DNA from: Symploca sp. SIO2C1
GTDB lineage: Bacteria; Cyanobacteriota; Cyanobacteriia; Cyanobacteriales; Coleofasciculaceae
DNA: 43,654 nucleotides
Assembly (NCBI GenBank): GCA_010692635.1
Contig: JAAHGL010000046.1
Span: 1-43,654, forward strand
Direction: 5' to 3'
Of this stretch, positions 1-8,782 are shown in pieces. A program made the position numbers and the translations under genes. Below the pieces are notes generated by a model that saw only the letters and a program-made list of their open reading frames with translations, was not told where the DNA came from and did not search any database. Within the stretch, counting starts at the first letter, position 1. Each line of letters starts with the position of its first letter.

Positions 1-1477
1 CTCTACTGCTGCTAATTGCCAAAACACCTTCTAGGAGCAAAGCAGGTAATGAAATTCCTCCAAATATCAAGAGAATATATAAAGCCAACCGCTTGCGAAC
101 TATGGTGGAGATGACAGTTATAATTATTCCCAAGGGAATAAAAATAATTCCATAGTAAACAATTCGGTAAATATCTATCTCAGGAACATTGAGGCGATCA
201 TTCCAGTGAGGAAACTTTAATAAATAAAACAGAGAGAGTGCTGACTTAAGATCAGCAGAGTACAAACGATTTAGTTGATCTACATAGAACTGAAGCACTG
301 AGCCATCATAGGTAATAATTAAATGATGGAAGTCAGTATCAACAAAAACATCAGGAATAACCATGGAAGGTTTGGTTCCATTTTCCCCAGTCAGAGGTGT
401 CCGGAGTCGTAAGATCAGGTCAGTGCCTTTTTGACCAAGGGTAAAGTTACGATGATCAGGATCTCCTGAGAGGGAAAGAATTCGAGCTACTCCTATCTGT
501 TCAGTATCAGCAGTGGCGATGGTAGCACTCAGGGTAAAATTAGGAGTTTCTCGCAGCTGTTGGGTGAGCAAAGTAGCAGGTTCGTTCGTTGCTAACCAAT
601 GATTGGGAGAAAACAATACCCCTTCTGCTTCCTGAGGAGCCTTATCTTCTCCTTGCCAAACTAAATCTGGAAGTTGCTTTGTCTGATCTTGGTAGTTTTC
701 TTTACCAATTAGTTGATAGGAAGCCAGAAGAGAATCCTCTATTGTTGCTAAGGAAGATTGCTCAGAAAAGAACGATGCTACCTCATTGTTGGATATGGCT
801 CTCTTAACAAGAGTTATTTGTGAAATAGACCCTTGCCAAGGTCTATTTCCTGTCCTTTCATTCCCAAGCAATAGCGGAAAACTATCGTTCCAATTACTAA
901 AGTTAGTCGCAGTTTGCAGGGCAAAGGAAACTCCTACAGCTAGGATTAAATACCCAAATAAGCCAACTGTCAATTGCTGGAGCGAGAGGTTGTTTCTGGT
1001 TTCTTCAATGCCTACTGAAGATTGACTAAAGACTTTGGCTTTCCATCGTTGCCAACAGATACAACCCAGTAACCCGCTCACGCTATTGAGCAGCAGATCA
1101 CTAGTAGTAGGCTTCCTGGCTGGTAGAAATATTTGCAGGATTTCTACCGTTAATGATAAACAAAAACTAGCGAACAAAACCCCCATAATTGCTGCTATCC
1201 CTCTTTTGTTACTTTTTTGGAGTAGACAAGCTAAACCAAAGCCAAAGGGAATGAACAGTAAAACATTGCCTAACCAGTCGCTGAGATTACTTTGATTCTG
1301 AAAACTACTGACAATTTTCTGAAGAGCAAAATCATCTGGGAAGGCAAAATTAAACGGGAAGAGGGTCGTAACTAATACTAGTAAAATGCCGCAAGCTACT
1401 GTTATAGGAGACCATTGCTCCATTAGCTCATAGAAATTGGTTTTAGAGCTGCTGTTAAGAAGCTTGCGTACATTCAT
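1..1477 (-). CDS. VanZ-like membrane protein with LamG-type domain (C-terminus cut by window edge)
   Basis: The reverse frame is open from an ATG at 1477 to the left edge (492 codons, no stop), so the gene continues outside the window. Visible order: a membrane helix around residues 24-44; a VanZ-like module around 68-142 with DWLGNVLLFIPFGFG and a second DLLLNSVSGLLG motif, the paired signature of the family; another helix around 168-188; a beta-rich stretch around 300-410 that resembles a LamG/concanavalin-A-like lectin fold (FTLSATIAT, DFHHLIITYDGSVLQFYVD); then at least two further helices. VanZ-LamG architectures occur in bacteria near cell-surface polysaccharide genes; the biochemical role is unknown. 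It is the last visible gene of the rfbF-SDR-methyltransferase block, which suggests an envelope or exopolysaccharide role (inference). Its start codon lies inside a TCATTGG array and no Shine-Dalgarno sequence is visible, so the exact start is uncertain. Confidence 0.75.
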   Translation of the reverse strand, partial: MNVRKLLNSSSKTNFYELMEQWSPITVACGILLVLVTTLFPFNFAFPDDFALQKIVSSFQNQSNLSDWLGNVLLFIPFGFGLACLLQKSNKRGIAAIMGVLFASFCLSLTVEILQIFLPARKPTTSDLLLNSVSGLLGCICWQRWKAKVFSQSSVGIEETRNNLSLQQLTVGLFGYLILAVGVSFALQTATNFSNWNDSFPLLLGNERTGNRPWQGSISQITLVKRAISNNEVASFFSEQSSLATIEDSLLASYQLIGKENYQDQTKQLPDLVWQGEDKAPQEAEGVLFSPNHWLATNEPATLLTQQLRETPNFTLSATIATADTEQIGVARILSLSGDPDHRNFTLGQKGTDLILRLRTPLTGENGTKPSMVIPDVFVDTDFHHLIITYDGSVLQFYVDQLNRLYSADLKSALSLFYLLKFPHWNDRLNVPEIDIYRIVYYGIIFIPLGIIITVISTIVRKRLALYILLIFGGISLPALLLEGVLAISSSR

Positions 1478-1543
1478 TGGTCATTAGTCATTGGTCATTG
1501 GTCATTGGTCATTAGTCATTGGTCATTGGTCATTAGTCATTGG
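1474..1543. repeat. Heptanucleotide tandem array TCATTRG, 10 units
   Basis: Ten uninterrupted 7-bp units (TCATTGG or TCATTAG) run from 1474 to 1543, followed at 1544-1575 by degenerate ACAAACA units. The first unit contains the start codon of the VanZ-LamG gene on the minus strand. This is an STRR-type array as known from filamentous cyanobacteria. Confidence 0.9.
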
Positions 1544-1575
1544 TACAAAGGACAAACAACAAATAACAAACAACA

Positions 1576-2805
1576 CTAGACAATGGTTGGTTCGGGAATC
1601 GGAACAATAAACTTGCCTCCTTGTTGTTGATAAGCCTCCTGCTGTTGCATAATTTCCTGGGCAAAATTCCACGCCAAAATCAGAACATAGTCTGGCTTAT
1701 CCTCTATCAGTTTCGATGGTGGAAAAATCGGCAGATGATTTATGCTCATGTAGCGACCATGTTTGAATTTATTCAAATCAACTACATAATCAAGGAGTGT
1801 TTTATCAACTCCTACATAACTCAGCATCGTTGTTGCTTTAGCTGCCGCACCGTACCCGACAACCCTCTTGCCTTGCTTCTTCAAGTCCCAAAGAATATCG
1901 AGTAACGACTCCTTAATTTCTTGGACACGTTTGGCAAAATCTCGATAGTAATCGATGCGATCTACTCCTCTTTCTACTTCTGATTCTAAGAGAGATTTAA
2001 CTGACTCTTTAACTGCCTCAACTGGCTCTACAAACAGACGCAATGAGCCGCCATGAATAGCAGTGCGCTGGATGTCATTGAGAAACAAACCATGACTTCT
2101 GAATAACTTATCCAAAGCAGTCACTGAAAAGTAGCACAGATGCTGATGGTAAATGGTGTCAAATTCGCAGTGATCTACTAAGTCAACCACATAAGGTGCT
2201 TCAATTACTGCTACACCAGTCTCTTTCAAAAGGGTGCCAATACCTGCGACAAAACCATTCAAGTCTGGCACATGAGCTAAAACATTGTTGGCAAGGAACA
2301 CATCTGCTTGTTTTCCTTCTGCTCGCAGTTGTTTTGCTAAGTCTTTCGTAAAGAAAGTGCACTGGGTGGGAATACCAGCTTTCTGTGCTGCTTCAGCAGG
2401 GCCAGAAGCAGGATCAATACCTAGTACAGGGATGCCCTTTTCTTTAAAGTTTTTGAGCATATACCCATCGTTACTAGCAGCTTCAATCACTAGACTGTTG
2501 CTATCCAGGTTCCTTGAGGCAATTATTGCTTTGGCACTGTCTCCAAAGTGTTTGAGTAGGGAGGGAGAAATTGAGGAAAAATAGGGATACTCCTGACAGA
2601 ATAGGATTTCTGGGGGTACACTCACGGTGATTTGCACCAAGGAGCAATGAGGACAGAAAGCTAGGTGAAGGAGTGCGGTATATTCGGGTTGCTCTAGTTG
2701 ATCTAATCTCAGCAGTCCATCAGCCAGAGGAGTGTAACCGAAGGAAATGATTAATTCCAGATCAGAATTGCCGCAAGCACGGCAAGGTGGTAATGAGTCA
2801 GCCAT
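1576..2805 (-). CDS. Sugar C-methyltransferase (class I SAM-dependent, TylCIII/NovU-like)
   Basis: 409 residues, ATG at 2805. Three parts are visible. An N-terminal zinc-binding module has two Cys pairs (CRACG near residue 8 and FCPHC near 52), as in the Methyltransf_13 family. A central Rossmann SAM domain carries [15 protein letters not shown] and VLGIDPA. It holds the EAPYV...YHQHLCYFS stretch, with the His that acts as general base in characterised nucleotide-sugar C-methyltransferases. A C-terminal Methyltransf_14 domain contains [14 protein letters not shown]. Length fits the family (about 400-410). The family adds a methyl group to C3 or C5 of keto-deoxy nucleotide sugars. With a CDP-glucose-forming rfbF two genes upstream, the likely product is a branched CDP-sugar, though no rfbG (4,6-dehydratase) is in view. 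It lies 177 bp downstream of the SDR gene on the same strand. Confidence 0.88.
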   Translation of the reverse strand: MADSLPPCRACGNSDLELIISFGYTPLADGLLRLDQLEQPEYTALLHLAFCPHCSLVQITVSVPPEILFCQEYPYFSSISPSLLKHFGDSAKAIIASRNLDSNSLVIEAASNDGYMLKNFKEKGIPVLGIDPASGPAEAAQKAGIPTQCTFFTKDLAKQLRAEGKQADVFLANNVLAHVPDLNGFVAGIGTLLKETGVAVIEAPYVVDLVDHCEFDTIYHQHLCYFSVTALDKLFRSHGLFLNDIQRTAIHGGSLRLFVEPVEAVKESVKSLLESEVERGVDRIDYYRDFAKRVQEIKESLLDILWDLKKQGKRVVGYGAAAKATTMLSYVGVDKTLLDYVVDLNKFKHGRYMSINHLPIFPPSKLIEDKPDYVLILAWNFAQEIMQQQEAYQQQGGKFIVPIPEPTIV

Positions 2806-2826
2806 TATCTAGTCAGCAATTTAAGA

Positions 2827-2868
2827 TTTTAGGTTTTAGGTTTTAGGTTTTAGGTTTTAGGTTTTAGG
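2827..2868. repeat. Heptanucleotide tandem array TTTTAGG, 6 units
   Basis: Six perfect copies of TTTTAGG lie just upstream of the methyltransferase start (2805), in the gap after the SDR gene. Confidence 0.9.
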
Positions 2869-2951
2869 GAAAGATGGAGGCGCTGCCTATTCTACAAAAT
2901 GGTGTGAAATCACAATAATTTTTTGATAACAGGGACATCAGCTTACCAGTC

Positions 2952-2986
2952 CACCTAACACCTAATACCTAACACCTAACACCTAT
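2952..2986. repeat. Heptanucleotide tandem array CACCTAA, 5 units
   Basis: Five 7-bp units (CACCTAA with one TACCTAA and a last CACCTAT). The TAG stop of the SDR gene (2983-2985, minus strand) falls inside the last unit. Confidence 0.85.
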
Positions 2987-4029
2987 TTCACTACTGCTGG
3001 AGCTTCGGTTTTCCAGCGCAGGGTATCATCCAATTTCCCACTACCGAGTAATTGTTTGATGTGGGCAATGCGCTGATATCTGGGTCCCTCAAACTCTTCT
3101 AGGGTTAACCCAACCTGTTTATAAGCTTTGTAGAGCTCTTGGGCTCCTTTGCGAGCATCCCATTGGGGTTGGAATTCAGGAATCGCCTCGCGGATTTTAC
3201 TGGCGTTTACCCGATAGCAGCGCTTATCTGGTCCAGCATCCTCAGCGTATTCAATTTTGCAGCCTGGGACTGTCTCTTGGACAATATCGGCTAATTCCCG
3301 AATGCGATAGTTGTCCTCGTTGCGTGCCACATTGAAGGCTTGATTGTGTATTACTTCACGGGGAGCATTCATCACCGCAATAAACGCCCGTGAGATATCT
3401 CCAATGTGGACAATGGGACGCCAAGGACTACCATCACTCTTGATATACACCCTTCCTGTAGTAAAAGCCCAAGCTACTAAGTTATTGAGCACTAAGTCAA
3501 AACGTAGGCGAGGGGATACACCGAAGGCTGTGGCATTGCGTAGAAAGGTAGGACTAAAGTTGTCGTCTGCTAACTTAGTAACATCCTGTTCTGTACGTAC
3601 TTTGGAAATACCGTAGGGAGTAACTGGGTTAAATGCAGACTCTTCCGTTAACCAGTCTTCGCCGCCAGCGCCATAGTTGCTACAGGAAGAGGAAAAGACA
3701 AACCGGGGGACGCCTGCTTGTTTAGCTAATTCAGCCAGACGGACTGAGGCTAGATGATTAATCTCATAGGTTAAGTTAGGATTGAGGTTTCCTAAGGGAT
3801 CGTTAGACAATCCTGCTAGATGAAGTACCGCCTCAAACCCTTCTAAATCAGATGCTTCAACATCACGGATATCCTTTTTTACTTCCGTAATCTCTTGGAT
3901 TCCTTCACCAAAAGTACTGTTTGTAAATAGATCGCTATCGAATCCTACTACTTCATGCCCTTGAGCTACTAACATAGGCACTAGTACCGTCCCGATGTAA
4001 CCCTTGTGACCCGTCACTAATACTCGCAT
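2983..4029 (-). CDS. NAD-dependent epimerase/dehydratase (extended SDR), nucleotide-sugar type
   Basis: 348 residues from the ATG at 4029 (MRVLVTGHKGYIG). This start is preferred over an upstream in-frame ATG at 4065 because GGGAGG stands a few bases before it. The extended SDR signature is complete: GHKGYIG cofactor motif at the N-terminus, LHLAGLSNDP, SSSCSNYG, and the catalytic YGISK (Tyr-x3-Lys). A C-terminal substrate half includes DGSPWRPIVHIGDI, typical of nucleotide-sugar epimerases and dehydratases. It probably acts on the CDP- or other NDP-sugar made by the overlapping rfbF and methylated by the next gene (inference). The exact reaction (4,6-dehydration, epimerisation or ketoreduction) cannot be read from sequence. 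Its 5' end overlaps the 3' end of rfbF by 77 nt in another frame. Confidence 0.85.
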   Translation of the reverse strand: MRVLVTGHKGYIGTVLVPMLVAQGHEVVGFDSDLFTNSTFGEGIQEITEVKKDIRDVEASDLEGFEAVLHLAGLSNDPLGNLNPNLTYEINHLASVRLAELAKQAGVPRFVFSSSCSNYGAGGEDWLTEESAFNPVTPYGISKVRTEQDVTKLADDNFSPTFLRNATAFGVSPRLRFDLVLNNLVAWAFTTGRVYIKSDGSPWRPIVHIGDISRAFIAVMNAPREVIHNQAFNVARNEDNYRIRELADIVQETVPGCKIEYAEDAGPDKRCYRVNASKIREAIPEFQPQWDARKGAQELYKAYKQVGLTLEEFEGPRYQRIAHIKQLLGSGKLDDTLRWKTEAPAVVK

Positions 4030-4804
4030 CTTTTTCCTCCCAAGTTTTCCAAGGTGCATTACCACTGTTCCACAGATCTTCTAACCGTCGCTTATCTCGC
4101 AAGGTGTCCATGCATTGCCAATACGAGTTATGTTTATAAGCCATTAGTTGACCATCTTTGGCTAGATTCTCTAGGGGAGCTTTTTCCCACTGAGTATCAT
4201 CTCCTTCGATGTAATCAAATATTTCCGGTTCAAGAACGAAAAAGGCACCGTTGATCCAGCCTTCTCTAGTCTGAGGTTTTTCTGAGAATTCGCTAATTTG
4301 ATTCTCCTTAAGGTCTAAGTGACCAAAACGAGCTGGTGGGCGTACTGCCGTTAAAGTGGCTAATTTGCCATGGGAGCGATGGAAGTCAAGGAGTTCTTGC
4401 AAATTGATATCAGAAACTCCATCTCCCCAAGTCAGCATAAATGTTTCATTGCCCATGTAGGGAGCTAAACGTTTAATGCGGCCTCCAGTATTAGTACTAA
4501 TACCGGTGTCGATTAAATCAACAGTCCAATCTGGTTGGTAACCCCCATGCCTTTTAATTTCACCGTTGCGTAAGCTCACAGTAAGATTACTATTTAGGGA
4601 ACAGTAGTCAACCATGTACTTTTTGATGACCTCGGCTTTATAGCCGAGGGCGATGACAAATTCATTGAAATTGTAGTGGGAATAGTGCATCATAATGTGC
4701 CACATAATTGGCTTCCCACCAACTTCTACCATTGGCTTGGGTTTAGTCTCGGTTTCTTCAGCGAGGCGAGTACCGAGACCTCCAGCTAGAATTCCTACTT
4801 TCAA
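3953..4804 (-). CDS. rfbF: Glucose-1-phosphate cytidylyltransferase
   Basis: 283 residues. The start is TTG at 4804, supported by an AGGAG about 6 nt upstream; no ATG lies in a better place. The nucleotidyltransferase signature GGLGTRL with the following KPKPMVEVGGKPIMWHIM is intact, as are TWGDGVSDIN (metal and phosphate site) and GWINGAFFVLEPEIFDYI. The enzyme joins CTP and glucose-1-phosphate to give CDP-glucose, the entry point to CDP-dideoxy and branched sugars. Normal RfbF proteins end near LWNSGNAPWKTW, about residue 257. Here about 26 residues follow, rich in Ser, Gly and Asp, which run over the start of the SDR gene. It is first in the minus-strand sugar operon, behind an 850-bp gap that probably holds the promoter. 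Confidence 0.92.
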   Translation of the reverse strand: MKVGILAGGLGTRLAEETETKPKPMVEVGGKPIMWHIMMHYSHYNFNEFVIALGYKAEVIKKYMVDYCSLNSNLTVSLRNGEIKRHGGYQPDWTVDLIDTGISTNTGGRIKRLAPYMGNETFMLTWGDGVSDINLQELLDFHRSHGKLATLTAVRPPARFGHLDLKENQISEFSEKPQTREGWINGAFFVLEPEIFDYIEGDDTQWEKAPLENLAKDGQLMAYKHNSYWQCMDTLRDKRRLEDLWNSGNAPWKTWEEKDASISDGSQGLHRDGTSAYVSSSRA

Positions 4805-4810
4805 AATTTA

Positions 4811-4816
4811 CTCCTG
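4811..4816 (-). promoter_or_regulatory. Ribosome binding site deciding the rfbF TTG start
   Basis: On the minus strand CAGGAG is followed after roughly 6 nt by TTG (4804-4802), which begins the conserved N-terminus KVGILAGGLGTR. Confidence 0.6.
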
Positions 4817-5442
4817 AGCTGCTTGACATTTATTCAAATATTGATATGAGCGGCATTAAAACTACTTGATTGCTCAATATTTGAACTATTCGTGAGTTTT
4901 TTGTACGACTAAATTAAAAAAAAAATAAATCAATTTAATTCAATCTTATACTAATTTTATTGGACTCAATAAGCATCTCAGTCTTTCTTAGATGAATAAC
5001 AAATATAGACATTGTTCTATGTAACTTGGTTAGATGATGTATGGACGATCTTGACATCTGGGAAATAAATTGTCAATTAAATTACCATTTGATGAAGTAA
5101 AGAAAAATTAAGAAGTAACAATCCTTAGTATTTGACAATGAGCTAGTACGATTATTCAAAAGGCAAGAAAACTTGTACAGTAAGCTTTTTGATTTTTTTT
5201 AACTCGTTGGCATTATTGAAGCACGCTCCAATAAAAATAAAAGTGCCTAGTTGATTGCACATTCGTGCAATCGCAACTGTATTCCTAATATTCATTGTTA
5301 TTACTCGCAGCAATCAAATATTTTTCATACTCATTTCAGGTTGCATATATTTTTTATCTTTCTCTCTTAAAGTTACAACAACTTAGCTCATAAAGTGTTA
5401 TGAATTTCTCGATAATAGGTCAAAATTTACACAATCTTTAAA

Positions 5443-5583
5443 GTGACATACCCCCGAAAAGCTCTGATATCATGTCCGCCTAATCGCTTACGATAAAAAC
5501 TTCTCCGCGTCCCCGCGTCCCCGCGTCTGGAGCGTCAGCCTTAATGATAAGTATTCAACCGGACATGATATGACGGGGGTGAC
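5443..5583. repeat. Imperfect inverted repeat, possible small mobile or hairpin element
   Basis: ATATCATGTCCG at 5467-5478 is matched by its exact complement CGGACATGATAT at 5560-5571. Further out, CCCCCG (5451-5456) pairs with CGGGGG (5574-5579), and GTGAC (5443) meets GTGAC (5579-5583) imperfectly. Between the arms lie three 8-bp units CCGCGTCC (5505-5528). Only one copy is present, so a mobile origin is not proven. Confidence 0.5.
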
Positions 5584-5657
5584 AAACAGCTCGAAAGCTT
5601 TCTGAATAAAGCTTTGCACCTCATTGAGCTTCCAAAAGATGAGTGTTGAAAGCTAAT

Positions 5658-8096
5658 CTAGCTATTCGCACCTTCAACTTTGGCCACCATCAACAGCGTC
5701 TTGAGTACTGAATCAGGGTTGAGACTCATCGAATCGATTCCTAACTCTACCAAAAACTGGGCAAACTCAGGATAGTCACTAGGAGCCTGACCACAAATAC
5801 CAATTTTACGCCCCTTTTCTTTAGCCGTAGCGATCGCCATTTTCACCATGCGCTTGACACCCTTATTGCGCTCATCAAAGATGTGTGCAACTAAAGCTGA
5901 ATCCCTATCTAAACCAAGGGTCAGTTGAGTTAAGTCATTAGAACCAATCGAGAAGCCGTCAAATACCTCTGCAAACTGATCTGCTTCAATAACATTACTA
6001 GGTAGTTCACACATTACATAAACCTGCAAACCGTTGACACCCTTCTCTAGTCCATATTTTCCCATTTCGGCTAACACTTGACGTCCCTCTTCTGGGGTAC
6101 GACAGAAGGGAATCATCGGGATAACATTAGTCAAACCCTTTTTATCCCTTACCCGCTTGATTGCCTGACATTCTAAAGCAAAGGCATCTCGATACTTCGG
6201 ATCACAATAACGAGAGGCTCCCCGCCAACCTAGCATCGGGTTTTCTTCCTTCGGCTCAAACTGCTTGCCCCCCAAAAGATTGGCATACTCATTGCTCTTG
6301 AAATCGGACATCCGCACAATCACTGGTTTAGGATAAAAAGCAGCAGCAATCATGGCAATCCCACGAGCCAGTTTATCGACAAAGAACTGAGGCTTATCCT
6401 GATAAAGTTTGGTTTTCTCAGCAATTTTTGCTTTTATAGCTTCATCTTCTAGCTGTTCAAAGTGGATTAAGGCTAGGGGGTGGACTTCAATATTATTAGC
6501 AATGATGAACTCCAACCGCGCTAAACCTACACCATCACAAGGGATAGCTGCCAAACTAAAAGCTTGCTCTGGGTTACCCACATTCATCAAGATTTGGGTA
6601 CGAGTGCTCGGCAAATTTTCCAAAGTTGTCTTTTGCACCTCAAAAGGCAGTAAACCTTGGTAAACTCGTCCTTCGTCCCCTTCTGCACAAGAAATAGTCA
6701 CTTCTTGATCAGTTTGCAACACATCTGTGGCATTACCACAGCCAACAATGGCGGGAATTCCCATCTCCCGGGCAATAATGGCTGCATGACAAGTGCGTCC
6801 CCCCTGGTTAGTCACAATTGCACTAGCTTTCTTCATGATCGGTTCCCAATCAGGATCAGTTCGATTTGTGACTAAAACTTCACCTGCTTGGAACAGATGA
6901 ATTTTACCTGCATCCATAATTACATGAGCTTTGCCTTGACCAATGGCTGCACCCACACTGCGACCAGTAACCAGAATTTTGCTATGCTCTTGGAGTTGGT
7001 AACTTTCGAGTACGTGGGCAGATTTTTGGGATTGCACCGTTTCTGGACGCGCCTGGACAATAAATAGTTCACCGGTAATACCGTCTTTTGCCCATTCAAT
7101 ATCCATTGGGGTATAAGTGTTACGCACTTGGGAATAGTGCTCTTCAATCTCCACAGTCCAACGTGCTAGTTGGAGAATCTCATCATCGGTGAGACAGAAT
7201 TTACTGCGTTCAGAAGGAGCTACCTTGACATTTCTTGTCAGTCTGGAACCTCCTTCGTCGTAAATCATTTCGATTTCTTTGGTTCCCAAGCGTTTTTCTA
7301 GAATTGTACTGAAACCTGCTTTGAGAGTTGGCTTAAATACTAGGTATTCATCCGGGTTAACGGCTCCCTGGACAACATTTTCTCCTAAACCATAAGCTGC
7401 GGTAATCAAGGCAGCATTCCTAAAACCAGTTTCTGGATCGATGGAGAACATTACTCCAGAGCAAGCTAAATCAGAGCGCACCATTTTTTGGACGCCAACA
7501 GAAAGAGCTACATCGAAGTGATCAAAACCATTACGCTGGCGGTAGGAGATGGCACGATCTGTAAAGAGAGAGGCAAAACACTTATGGCAAAATTCTAATA
7601 CCCCCTTGTAACTATTTACATTTAAATAAGTTTCCTGCTGACCTGCAAAGCTAGCATCTGGAAGATCTTCAGCAGTAGCAGAAGAGCGAACCGCCACATC
7701 TGTACCTTCCCCATAGCGATCGCATAATCTATCGTAAGCTTGTTGAATTGCGGCCTCGAGTTCTGGGGGGAAATTTATACTAAGGATTAATCTTCTAGCT
7801 TGTTTACCATGCTGCTGAAGATTATTGAGATCATCTACATTTAAGTCAGCAAAAAGTTGACGTAACTTAGCTTCTAAGCCTGCTTTCTGGATATAGTAGC
7901 GATAGGCATAGGCGGTGATGGCAAAGCCAGTGGGAACATTTACCCCCTTTGGCTGTAGTTGTTGAATCATTTCACCGAGGGAAGCATTCTTCCCTCCAAC
8001 CACAGCAATATCTGCAATTCCTACTTCATCAAACCAGAGGATAAAGGATTGAGTTTTACTAATCGGGGTAAGCTTTTCTTGTATTGATGTAACCAT
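5658..8096 (-). CDS. ppsA: Phosphoenolpyruvate synthase
   Basis: 812 residues, ATG at 8096; length is normal for the family. The enzyme makes PEP from pyruvate and ATP (products PEP, AMP and Pi) through a phosphohistidine. The N-terminal PPDK/PEPS ATP-grasp domain shows GGKNASLGEMI and RSSATAEDLPDASFAGQQETYLN. The central swivelling domain carries the phosphorylated His (about residue 433) in GGRTCHAAIIAREMG. The C-terminal PEP-utilising TIM barrel contains MLGWRGASRY, GSNDLTQLTLGLDRDS and GICGQAPSDYPEFA, with the catalytic Cys in GICGQ. All signatures are intact. It is a lone transcription unit with long non-coding stretches on both sides. In cyanobacteria PEP synthase links pyruvate back to PEP in central carbon metabolism. 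Confidence 0.97.
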   Translation of the reverse strand: MVTSIQEKLTPISKTQSFILWFDEVGIADIAVVGGKNASLGEMIQQLQPKGVNVPTGFAITAYAYRYYIQKAGLEAKLRQLFADLNVDDLNNLQQHGKQARRLILSINFPPELEAAIQQAYDRLCDRYGEGTDVAVRSSATAEDLPDASFAGQQETYLNVNSYKGVLEFCHKCFASLFTDRAISYRQRNGFDHFDVALSVGVQKMVRSDLACSGVMFSIDPETGFRNAALITAAYGLGENVVQGAVNPDEYLVFKPTLKAGFSTILEKRLGTKEIEMIYDEGGSRLTRNVKVAPSERSKFCLTDDEILQLARWTVEIEEHYSQVRNTYTPMDIEWAKDGITGELFIVQARPETVQSQKSAHVLESYQLQEHSKILVTGRSVGAAIGQGKAHVIMDAGKIHLFQAGEVLVTNRTDPDWEPIMKKASAIVTNQGGRTCHAAIIAREMGIPAIVGCGNATDVLQTDQEVTISCAEGDEGRVYQGLLPFEVQKTTLENLPSTRTQILMNVGNPEQAFSLAAIPCDGVGLARLEFIIANNIEVHPLALIHFEQLEDEAIKAKIAEKTKLYQDKPQFFVDKLARGIAMIAAAFYPKPVIVRMSDFKSNEYANLLGGKQFEPKEENPMLGWRGASRYCDPKYRDAFALECQAIKRVRDKKGLTNVIPMIPFCRTPEEGRQVLAEMGKYGLEKGVNGLQVYVMCELPSNVIEADQFAEVFDGFSIGSNDLTQLTLGLDRDSALVAHIFDERNKGVKRMVKMAIATAKEKGRKIGICGQAPSDYPEFAQFLVELGIDSMSLNPDSVLKTLLMVAKVEGANS

Positions 8097-8260
8097 AATT
8101 ATTTTTTTTCATTACTAATTTGATTCTAGCGATCTCTATACTGTGCAGAGCTAAAATCATGCTGTTATATGAAGATTTGTGGAATAAATTAACTTTTTGA
8201 AATCTTATATTCTAAGATTAAATTATAGTGGTGTGGCATAATTAAAATATTGCAATAAAT

Positions 8261-8290
8261 GTAGGTTGGGTTAGCGATAGCGTAATCCAA
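8261..8290 (+). repeat. Half copy of the GTAGGTTGGGT dispersed repeat
   Basis: GTAGGTTGGGTTAGCGATAG followed by CGTAATCCAA closely matches the reverse complement of the right half of the hairpin at 8544-8621, which reads GTAGGTTGGGTGGAGCGATA followed by GCGTAACCCAAC. It is probably a decayed or solo arm. Confidence 0.55.
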
Positions 8291-8543
8291 AAAATGTGAT
8301 GTTAAAATATAATTTTATTATAGAAGTAATTGTTAAGCTAGCTTTATCTGGCAAGATTATTATCATCACATTCTATTCACTTTTAAACTGAAGAATCCAC
8401 TCTCAAAGAGATTGACCGTATTAAGAGAGCTCGTAAGACAGTAGCAGTTACAAAATTGTTGGAAGTAGCCAGTTTCTCAGTGCGATAGCGCAAGCTTGCT
8501 CTGTAAGCAGATCACATCTTAGTGCCGTGGCACGACTAAAACT

Positions 8544-8621
8544 GTAGGTTGGGTGGAACGAAGTGAAACCCAACAGAATATACTCCGGTGTTGGGTTACG
8601 CTATCGCTCCACCCAACCTAC
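8544..8621. repeat. Hairpin repeat with 14-bp perfect inverted ends
   Basis: GTAGGTTGGGTGGA (8544-8557) is the exact reverse complement of TCCACCCAACCTAC (8608-8621). Inside, GTGAAACCCAAC and GTTGGGTTACGC extend the pairing imperfectly. It is a dispersed palindromic repeat of a type common in cyanobacterial intergenic DNA. No clear target duplication is visible. Confidence 0.65.
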
Positions 8622-8639
8622 TTATTCCACTATTTTAGG

Positions 8640-8782
8640 GGGTGAACGAAATTTTGGGTGGGATTTCCTAGCTAAGTATCCAAAAATTATAAGTTCTCTC
8701 TTCTCCCTCAGCTCCCTCAGCTCCCTCAGCTCCCTCAGCTCCCCCAGCTCCCCCAGCTCCCCACCCTTTTTTTCGCTCACCC
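8640..8782 (+). mobile_element. MITE copy 1 (143 bp) with 9-bp target duplication
   Basis: Left end GGGTGAACGAAATTTTGGGT (8640 on) and right end (8760-8782) form an imperfect 23-bp terminal inverted repeat with outer bases GGGTGA and inner GGGTGGG. The perfect 9-bp direct repeat TATTTTAGG flanks it at 8631-8639 and 8783-8791. The interior has a unique part (8663-8700) and seven 9-bp units of the CTCCCTCAG/CTCCCCCAG type. There is no coding capacity for a transposase. A second copy with its own 9-bp duplication lies at 14578-14693 in the opposite orientation. Confidence 0.85.

Larger units (their letters stand above)
4805..5657. other. 853-bp AT-rich intergenic region between ppsA and rfbF
   Basis: I find no convincing gene. 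The part nearest rfbF (4805-5440) is AT-rich with no obvious repeats and probably contains the promoter of the sugar operon. The part nearest the end of ppsA (5443-5583) is an imperfect inverted repeat with a small internal 8-bp tandem repeat, listed separately. Confidence 0.6.

Noticed and set aside
589-1295. Three short plus-strand open frames
   Set aside because: They lie opposite the open VanZ-LamG frame, which has clear family motifs.
1474-1543. Possible CRISPR or other spaced-repeat array
   Set aside because: The 7-bp units are directly adjacent with no spacers; this is an STRR-type tandem repeat, as are the similar arrays elsewhere.
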